A stretch of DNA of 64,000 nucleotides. Source: Tricholoma matsutake. Lineage: Eukaryota; Basidiomycota; Agaricomycetes; Agaricales; Tricholomataceae. Shown piece by piece: positions 56,653-64,000 of this stretch. The notes under the pieces were generated by a model, which searched no databases, was not told the DNA's origin, and saw only the letters and a list, made by a program, of their open reading frames with translations. The translations under genes were made by a program, and so were the position numbers. The stretch spans positions 8,494,001 through 8,558,000 of the forward strand of contig AP026541.1 of NCBI GenBank assembly GCA_026075535.2, written 5' to 3'. Numbering within the stretch: the first letter of the stretch is position 1; every line of letters starts with the position of its first letter.

Positions 56653-57188
56653 CTAGATCACCCAATGCACAATCTGATTCTCCAATCCCTGTAGCCAACC
56701 AAGTACTTGAAACTCCAGGTTGTTGAAACAGCCTCTCATCTCATTTCTGAATGCTACTGCTCCATTGTGCTGGTTCCAAATGAGTGATTGCAATTCAGCA
56801 TAAGACTGGGTGTCAGCAATGAAATTGGCATCAAGAAGATGGAGCAGATGGGAGTAATGATCTAGGACCATTGTCAGATCATGTCGAGTCATAGCAGAGG
56901 GTACAAGTGAGAAGGTGCCAGTGTGAGGACCAGAGTCAAGCAGATGAAGCATGTATCGGTAATGAGCCAAGAGATTTGAGATGTCATCTGGTTGAGCTTG
57001 GAGCTTTGGATGGGTATGAAGAGGTTCATTGAATTCACCAATGGATTCAGAAACATGTGTAGTGACAGACATCGAGTGAATAGAAGAGAAGCAATTGAAT
57101 GCAAACAGATGATTGGCATTTGGCACTGAGCAGAGTTTGCTTCCAAACACTGATGGCAGGATATTGGCAATGTTACAAAGTGTGACAT
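56653..57188 (-). CDS. Antisense ORF inside the pogo-like element, unknown
   Basis: An uninterrupted frame of about 165-178 residues runs opposite to the transposase between its end and the right TIR. It is rich in His/Leu and contains two similar segments, LLAHYRYMLHLLDSGPHTGTF and VLDHYSHLLHLLDANFIADT, suggesting an internal repeat of a helical unit. A C-terminal part reads AFRNEMRGCFNNLEFQVLGWLQGLE. I do not recognise it. It may be a second transposon gene or chance. Unlike the transposase it has no stops, which is notable. Confidence 0.4.
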
Positions 57189-57589
57189 TACATTATTATT
57201 GCAAGATTTTGGCAGATGAAAAGACCCCTTGGTTCAGAGGATCATGGCAACACACAACATCCACCATCTCCTCTGAAAAATAATTAGGAAGTTACCAATA
57301 TGTATAGCATTGGTTTTGTGTACTCAATATTAGGCTACATATGATTTACAGATAATGGGAACACACATGCAAGATTCTTGCACTACTGGGTCAATGATAG
57401 TAACATTGCCAATATAAAATTTAGGGATGTGGACTCACAACCCAACCTCAACCCCCACTTCACAAATGGCTACCCTCGCCATCACAGGCAAATTTGGCAG
57501 CTGTCTCCTACAACAACAATACTCCAAACTCACAGCATGGTTGTGCCATCTCATTCAAGTTCTCGCTGTCGTGGCTGGACTTCATGGTG

Positions 57590-58010
57590 GTCTTCATCCC
57601 CCCACAACTCAAAACGACACTGTCTCAGAGGTATTGTTTGACATTGCTCATCAACATGCCCCCATTCTCTCTCGTACCCCCCCCCCCCCCCTCCTCCCCC
57701 CTCCCTCTTTGTCCCACTCCAACTTGAAACAACACTGTTGGACATTGTTTGAGGTTGCTTGTCAACATTTTGGCCCCCATTCTCTCTCATTTCCCTCTGC
57801 AACTCGAAATGATGTCATTGGGCATTGTTTGATGTTGGTCATCAACATTCTGCCCCCCCTTCTGTCTTGTATCTTCCCCTCTCCTAACCACTGTCCCTCT
57901 TGTAGCCCACCTCCCTCTGCCATTTCCATCCCTATGCGACTTGATTGGTGCCATGTAGCATCATTCAATGTTGTTTACTTAAACTTGTTGCTTTTACTTG
58001 TGTCCCCCTT
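57590..58010. repeat. Degenerate tandem repeat with poly-C tract
   Basis: Three to four diverged copies of a unit of roughly 110-120 bp recur, each with cattgtttga(g/t)gttg followed by tcaacat and a run of C before (t)ctctc. One C-run (about 57675-57690) reaches some 15 bases. It codes in no consistent frame, and the open frames here are caused by the repeat. It lies just outside the right TIR of the pogo-like element. Confidence 0.5.
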
Positions 58011-58029
58011 GCCCTTTCTTGCCCAGTAA

Positions 58030-58437
58030 TTGACACAAGTAAGGCAAGAGATGCTATAACTCTCATCATGTAACTTTTACTACTAGGCAGAGAGCAATAA
58101 TCATTCCTCCTTCACATTCAACACATGATTTGCATGTCACAAAACTAAGTAGCTCTTTCTTGAAAAGGCAGGTCAGTGTGATGGTGTCACACAATCAAGG
58201 GTTTTGCCTCCTATGTACTGTACCTGAGTTGCTTATGTAACATAGTCAGTCAACTTAATTCCATTCCATGCCTACCAAATGCACCAGATGATGTGGTGCA
58301 CTGTATTTTGACACTCTGACACATCTCTGCAGAGACCCAGACCAAAGGTCCTGCAACACAATGGATGGGGATGAGACTTAGGGTTGCATAAAAAATTCAT
58401 ATTTTTTTACCAACCCATTTTTGACCTATTTTTTACT
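58030..58437. other. No recognisable gene
   Basis: Spacer between tandem repeat and palindromes. The TAGGGTTGCA at 58379 resembles a hAT terminus but no matching opposite end was found. Confidence 0.35.
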
Positions 58438-58518
58438 GGTAATTTACTAGTAAATTACCACCCCAAGATCTTGAAGTAGTAATTTACCAAGTCATGTGAT
58501 AGGTACCTATCACATGAC
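58438..58518. repeat. Two adjacent perfect palindromes (22 bp and 28 bp)
   Basis: 58438-58459 and 58491-58518 each equal their own reverse complement with no spacer. The centres are ACTAGT and GGTACC. A third partial copy of the first palindrome's arm (gtaatttacc) lies between them at about 58479-58488. Such spacer-free palindromes may mark fused transposon ends or a binding site. No function can be given. Confidence 0.8.
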
Positions 58519-58993
58519 AACTCTGACAGCTCTAGTTTGGGATGTTGACAAGCTGGAGGTAGGAGTTACATACTTAGTAGGCTTGTTCACCCAAAGTTGT
58601 TACAAAGTAATGTACATATCAATTGGTCACCCCAAATCAAACAAGTTTACATATGTAATGCCTTCAAAAACTTTGAGATCATTGTTGTTAACTATGTGTC
58701 ATGTGCCCACAGCTATCATTGATCACAGCTATTACCATATTTGTTATGACTTATTTACTGCTTACATGAAGACTTCTCGCTCTCGTTATTTCTTTTCTCT
58801 CTTGACCTCGAACTACCACCTTTATATTGTTAGCTCTAGTTACTGAAATACCATGCCATATCTTATCACTTTGTGTGATTCGAAGTAAGTCTCATAATCC
58901 TCCCCTTCCTTCTCCTATAGTGCTTGTCTACCTCCACATAGGAGGTAGGCTCACTTTTTTTTTTGATATCGATTACAAGTCTATGATGCGTTA

Positions 58994-60443
58994 TTGAAAC
59001 CATTGACAGTTCTTATCAAACTGTCTTGGTTGCCGTCTGTCACGACCTCCCTCATGACGTGTAGTAGGGGTCACCAACCTGCAGAAAACACACCTTTGCC
59101 AGTGTCCTCACCTCTCACCTCTGCACACACATCTTCTCCTTCTACTTGCTCTGAAGCATCTCCAGCTTCTAGTAGGACTGCACCTGCAGCTCGATTGAAC
59201 ACGTGCACTCGCTCACGCTCATCATCTACAGACAACGATTCTTTACATCATGCATATACTCAGCGTCTCACCATGTTGAACAACGGTCTTGCCACTCGCA
59301 TGCCCAATAATGGGAAGCGGCTGACTATTACATCCGGCGTGATGACTGCTGAGCTTATACATCAATTTGAACACTTCGCCTGAGGTTACCTTGCAAACAG
59401 AGAAAGCTTGACAAGTGCTGAACATGTGGTGCATATAACTTATGCTTTTGAAGACCCATTGTTTAGCGACTGGTTCCAGACATCTCAGACCTACTATGAA
59501 AAGCTCTCGTTTGCCAAATTCATGATGAAGGTCTGTGCTCGCTGGCTGGGAAAAGGATTTTGCTCACAAGGTTCGCAACACCAAGCAGGGCTCAACTCCA
59601 TTCTGTGACTTCTCTACTGGTATCCATCGTGATAACCTGTTGCTGAAGAACACCAAATATCACCTTTCTCCTGCACAATCACATACCCAAATTGAGTCGA
59701 ACCTATCACATGAACTCCTCAGCACATATGATTGTTACAAAGAGAAAAATGACTCCGACTCCAATTCTAACAATGAAAATGCTCCACCTGATGGAGGTGA
59801 TGTGGTCACTGTTGTAGAGGCTACCATGTGCAAGGCAGAACATCGTTTAGAAAACTTCGTGCAGTTGCTTATCAGGCTTCATGACAAGGTTCACAAGGAG
59901 TCCACCTTGTGCCAGAAGGAGGCCGAGGATGCTTTTTGTAAACTGAAATGCACTGGCTCTAATGTGGGACCTTCTAATGCTACATGCTGAGCACCCGCTG
60001 TCCATTCTCAACAACAATCAAACTCCAACTCCTCTGCCGCATTTTCTAAAACCAACTCTATGTCCACCACTGCCATTACCCCTCAGGGAAGACCTCCTAA
60101 ACTGACTGAATGCAAACATCGTTACTTGGCTGCACACAGTGTGTGCAAGAAGTGTCAAAACTTCTATGTAACTAGTGGCCATACATGCAAATTCCCGGGA
60201 CAAGAGGGATATGTGGAACACATGATGAGTGCCATCAATCATGCTTGCCAACGCCTGGGGTTAGCTATGCTGCCTATTCCTAATGACAAACTTTCAGTCC
60301 CAGTTGCTTCTGTGGCATCACTTGCACCTCCGGCACCCAATATGGCTCCTCCCCCCCTGCCGGTTGCAGCTGACCTTGTATCCCATCGCATCGATCAGCC
60401 AACCGATGAACGAACACAACTTCTTGATGGGGGACAATGGTGA
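58994..60443 (+). pseudogene. Gypsy B copy 2: gag
   Basis: Frames around 59220-59383 (MLNNGLATRMPNNGKRLTITSGVMTAELIHQFEHFA, then TGA), 59408-59520 (YAFEDPLFSDWFQTSQTYYEKL), 59535-59990 (KVRNTKQGSTPFCDFSTGIHRDNLLL; LSHELLSTYDCYKEKNDSDSN, ending in TGA) and 60060-60443 (RPPKLTECKHRYLAAHSVCKKCQNFY, HTCKFPGQEGY) correspond piece by piece to copy 1. The Cys/His cluster C-x2-C...H-x2-C near 60147-60190 is better kept here than in copy 1. Confidence 0.75.
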
Positions 60444-60479
60444 CTTATCGTGAGACTCAAATGACTCTGTAAGCAAACC

Positions 60480-63400
60480 TGTCCCATTCTACATCCTACA
60501 TCTTGTATGGCATTGTGCTGTTGATGATTCCTCCTCTCATGACTGTCTGCATGTCGAAGCTTTGATTGACCACAGGTTCCATATAGTTCTAATTGCTCAA
60601 GAACTTGCCTCTCAACTCAATCCTCATTTTGCACACTGCTGCAAGAGTTCCCTGTCTCTGGTGCCTTTCTCCGTGAATCTTCTGCATCCTTGTCTGTGTT
60701 GCTGAGCCACTGGGTCAAGCTAAAGCTCCATGACTATAATAATTACTATTCTGCTCAAACCATTTGTGCCCTCATTGCCCCCAAGCTGTGTCATCAGATT
60801 ATCCTTGGACTACCTTTCATGTATCATAATAACATCACAGTAAATGTACTTGATGGAAGTGTTTTAACAACCGATGGTTTCGATTTACTGCATCCTACTG
60901 CACTGACACCATCATGCGTGCCTCCACCCAAAATATGGGAAGTGATTGTGACCAACTTAGCAAACTGAAAATTGCTATTAGATGAATTATGTACTGTGTG
61001 TGCTACCTGGAGACACGTTGTTGATGCAGCATGCAAACCGGTTAGGTGGCCTGATATCATTGGTGCTGTCTGTACATGAATCGAGCAACTAGCAGCACAA
61101 GATCACCTTGATAAGCTAGCAGTGGATATCAAGGAATGTTATGCCAATGTCTTTGAACCCATCCCTCATGTTGACGGAATGCCAGATTCTGTGTGTTGCA
61201 AAATCATGTTGAAGGATGCATCCAAGATAATTTCCATGTGGTCGTACTCTTGTCCTCATAAATTCCATGAAGCTTGAAACACCTTGATCAACAAGCACCT
61301 TGAAGTGGGGCGCATTCGACCATCCTCCAGTGCTCATGCCTTGCCCGCTTTCCTGATACCTAAGGTGGACTCCACTGCATTACCACATTGGGTAAACAAT
61401 TACTGGCAACTTAATGCCAACACTGTAACAGATAGCCATCCCTTGCCTCGCGTCAATGACATACTGGTGGATGCAGGGAAAGGCAAGATCTGGAGCAAAA
61501 TTGACATGACAGATAGTTTTTTCCACATGAAAATGGACCCAGAGAGCATACACCTTACTGCAGTAACCACCCCTCTAGGTCTATACGAGTGGCTTGTGAT
61601 GCTGCAAGGACTTTGCAATGCTCCCCCCATACACCAGTATCAAGTGACGGAAGCTCTCCATCCTTTCCTGGGATGGATCTGCCACATTTATCTCGACGAC
61701 ATCATCATTTGGTCGAACACCCTTGACAAGCATATCCAACATATTAAGTTAATCATGAACATGTTACAGAAGTGTCGACTTTATTGCAATCCCAAAAAGT
61801 CGATGTTCTTTCTTATGGAGCTCGAGTTCTTAGGGCATTGCATCTCCTGCGAAGGCATTCAAGCCTGCTCTTCTAAAGTGGATAAAATCTTACAGTGGCC
61901 CATACCTAAAAGTAGCACCGACGTGCAAAGCTTTTTGGGACTAGTATGATACATCACATCATTTCTACTGAGCCTAGCAGACCACACATCAATCCTGATG
62001 CCTTTGACAACTAAAGATTGCAAAAAATCCTTTCCTGCATGGAATGATGAGCATCAGTGTGCTTTTGAATCGATCAAAGCCCTCATGGTTGGCCAGGAAT
62101 GCTTGACCATGATTGATCACTCAAATCCTGGGGACAACAAGATTTTTGTGATATGCAATGCTAGTGACTTCCACACAGGTGCCGTGCTCAGTTGGGGAAA
62201 AAGCTGGGAAACAGTGTGCCCCATCACTTTTGATCCGATGCAACTGAAGGATGTGCAGAAACACTACCCTGTACATGAAAAAGAATTGCTGGCCATTGTG
62301 CATGCCTTAAAGACATGGCGCTCCGACCTTCTCGACTCCCTAATTCTTGTGTACACTAATCACCGCACTCTGGAAAACTTCAAGACCCAGAAAGACCTCT
62401 CACACAGGCAAGCACGGTGGATGGAACATATGCTGCAACTTGAGATGACAATTATCTACATCCAGGGCAAAGACAATACAGTTTCTGATGCACTTTCTCA
62501 CCTGCCTGCCAACATTCCTGACATGGATGCCTGCCCAGATGTGGATGTCGCTGACCCTCCCCTAAGATGGGAACATCTACTTAAGCACACCATGGTGAAT
62601 GCTGTATTAAAAATCTCTACAGATGAGGTGTTCCTACACAATGTACAAAAGGGGTATGAGTCTGATGATTTCTGCAAGAAACTCTCCACCATGGATTGCA
62701 GCATTTCAGATATCTACTACATGAATAAGCTCTGGTACATTGGCGATTGACTGGTGATTCCTCGTTATGGCACACTTAGAGAGGATCTTTTCTGACTTGC
62801 ACATGACACACTCAGCCACTTTGGCAGTGATAAATTGTATGCAGCCATCTGTGACTCATACTACTGGCCTAACATGTGTCGAGACCTGGAAACCGCCAAC
62901 ATCCCTTCGTGTGCAGGGTGTCAGCATAACAAAGGACAGACTTCTAAACCAAAGGACCCGCTACACCCTCTACCTGTGCCAGATGCACATGGTGACTCTG
63001 TATGCCTTGACTTTATTGGCCCATTGCCTGAGGACAAAGGCTTCAACTGCATCCTCACAATAACTGATTGCCTAGGCTCTGATGTGCGAATAATACCCAT
63101 GTGCACAGACATAACTGCACACAAGCTCACGGGGATCTTTTTCTCAGAATGGTATTGTGAAAATGGTTTACCTACAGAACTTATCTCTGACTGTGATAAA
63201 CTGTTCATGTCTAAATTTTGGAAAGTGCTGCATCTGTTAACTGAGGTACACCTTAAAATGTCAACTGCTTATCATCCACAAACAGATGGCAGCAGCAAGC
63301 ACACTAACAAAACCCTAAACCAATGTGTACATTTCCATGTCGAGCGAAATCAAAAGGGCTGGGTGTGAGCACTACCTCTGATCCAATTCAACATCATGAA

Positions 63401-64000
63401 CACAGTCAACACATCGACGGGATACTCAGGTTTCCAGCTTCACATGGGTCGATTGCTGCAAGTTCTACCTCCCCTTGTACCCACTGTGTTGGCCTCTGTG
63501 GCCGACATTGATGTGCGAGGCCTGTTCAGCCAAATTCTTGCAGATGAGGCAGACACTAAGGACTCTCTGTTAACTGCCAAGATTTCACAGGTGTTTTATG
63601 TGAACAAAGAGTGAGGCAAAGAAGACGTATTCAAAGTGGGAGACAAGGTAATGTTATTGACTCTACACCAAAGACAGGAATGGAAAGCTGGGGATAAAGA
63701 TCGAGTCACTAAGTTCTTCCCCAGATTTGATCCTCCTCACTCTGTGACAGAAGCATACCCTGATTTCTCAGCTTATACCCTAGACCTTCCAAACTCACCC
63801 AATGTGTTCCCTACCTTCCACTCATCTGTGCTGAAATGCTACCACCCCAATGATCCCAAATTATTCCCTTCCTGAGAGTTTGCATGCCCTGGCCTGGTTG
63901 TCACTACTGATGGTATCAAAGAATATACCATTGAGAAAATCATCGACGAAAGGAAAAGAGGACAGGGTCATCAATACCTAGTCCGCTGGAACAGTTTCAG
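60480..64000 (+). pseudogene. Gypsy B copy 2: pol
   Basis: The order is protease remnant (VEALIDHRFHIVLIA at 60555-60600), connector (KLKLHDYNNYYSAQTICALIAPKLCHQIILGLPFMYHNNITV), RT 61284-61949 (KIDMTDSFFHMKMD; HIYLDDIIIWSN; LGHCISCEGI), RNase H 61998-62500 (VICNASDFHTGAVLSWGK; HEKELLAIVHALKTW; ADALS altered to SDALS), integrase 62600-63370 (SYYWPNMCRDLE...SCAGC; VCLDFIGPLP; LISDCDKLF; STAYHPQTDGSSKHTNKTLNQC) and the post-integrase region 63636-63875 (KVMLLTLHQRQEWKAGDKDRV). TGA stops lie near 60966, 61078, 61276, 61948, 62748, 63366 and 63612. The chromodomain starts at the very end (YTIEKIIDERK, YLVRWNSF). Confidence 0.85.

Larger units (their letters stand above)
52833..57400 (+). mobile_element. 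Pogo-like DNA transposon, 4568 bp, 23-bp perfect TIRs, TA TSD
   Basis: The 23 bases 52833-52855 are the exact inverted complement of 57378-57400, and TA flanks both ends (52831-52832 and 57401-57402), as for Tc1/mariner/pogo elements. Inside are a decayed transposase (53820-56302, +), an antisense open frame (57188-56653), and a solo LTR of the chromovirus family (52950-53370). The start of the left TIR is partly repeated a few bases further in (from about 52857). Without the LTR the element is about 4.15 kb. Confidence 0.85.
58736..64000 (+). mobile_element. Ty3/gypsy family B, second copy, truncated by the window end
   Basis: The same gag-pol as the minus-strand element at 11.2-21.1 kb, in plus orientation. 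The 5' leader (58736-58990) aligns with the reverse complement of about 20830-21060 (gttatgacttatttactgctt; aagtaagtctca; tgcttgtctacctcc), so the LTR/leader boundary lies here. The 3' part of pol is complete up to the start of the chromodomain at the window edge. At least seven in-frame TGA codons break it. Confidence 0.8.

Overview
The window is a piece of a filamentous basidiomycete genome, most likely Agaricomycotina. Evidence for this is the dense small spliceosomal introns (about 50-60 nt), mushroom-type Ty3/gypsy LTR retrotransposons including a chromodomain element, a FunK1-type kinase remnant, and pogo/hAT DNA transposons. The sequence alone does not give genus or order.

Layout. Bases 1-24.7 kb are repeat-rich: a decayed BET bromodomain pseudogene, two MITEs with intact target-site duplications (TSDs), a higher-order minisatellite, a broken FunK1 kinase, and a roughly 10 kb minus-strand gypsy element. 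That gypsy element is interrupted by a hAT-like element and by a gag-only LTR element. A third, truncated gypsy copy closes this part. Bases 24.8-42.4 kb form a compact, transposon-free gene island with seven intron-rich housekeeping-type genes: an unrecognised ~1120-aa membrane protein, RPA1, indoleamine 2,3-dioxygenase, a 3-hydroxyisobutyryl-CoA hydrolase, tubulin cofactor E (the only plus-strand gene), an SRSF1-like SR protein and mitochondrial cysteine desulfurase NFS1. I joined their exons by hand using reading phase and family conservation. All seven models close in frame. Bases 42.4-64 kb return to transposons: a 6.05 kb chromovirus with 426-bp LTRs that splits a repeat-associated gene, a 4.6 kb pogo-like transposon with perfect 23-bp TIRs and an antisense second ORF, satellite-like sequence, and a second copy of the first gypsy family running off the window end.

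Two signals stand out. First, premature stops in the LTR elements are almost all TGA, many at positions where relatives or context imply arginine (CGA), and the LTR pairs differ mainly by transitions at CpG. This is the expected mark of cytosine-methylation/RIP-like decay of transposons. Second, nested insertions with readable TSDs allow the order of several events to be reconstructed. I found no evidence for a CRISPR array, rRNA or tRNA gene. Exon borders are hand-inferred and could be off by a few bases.
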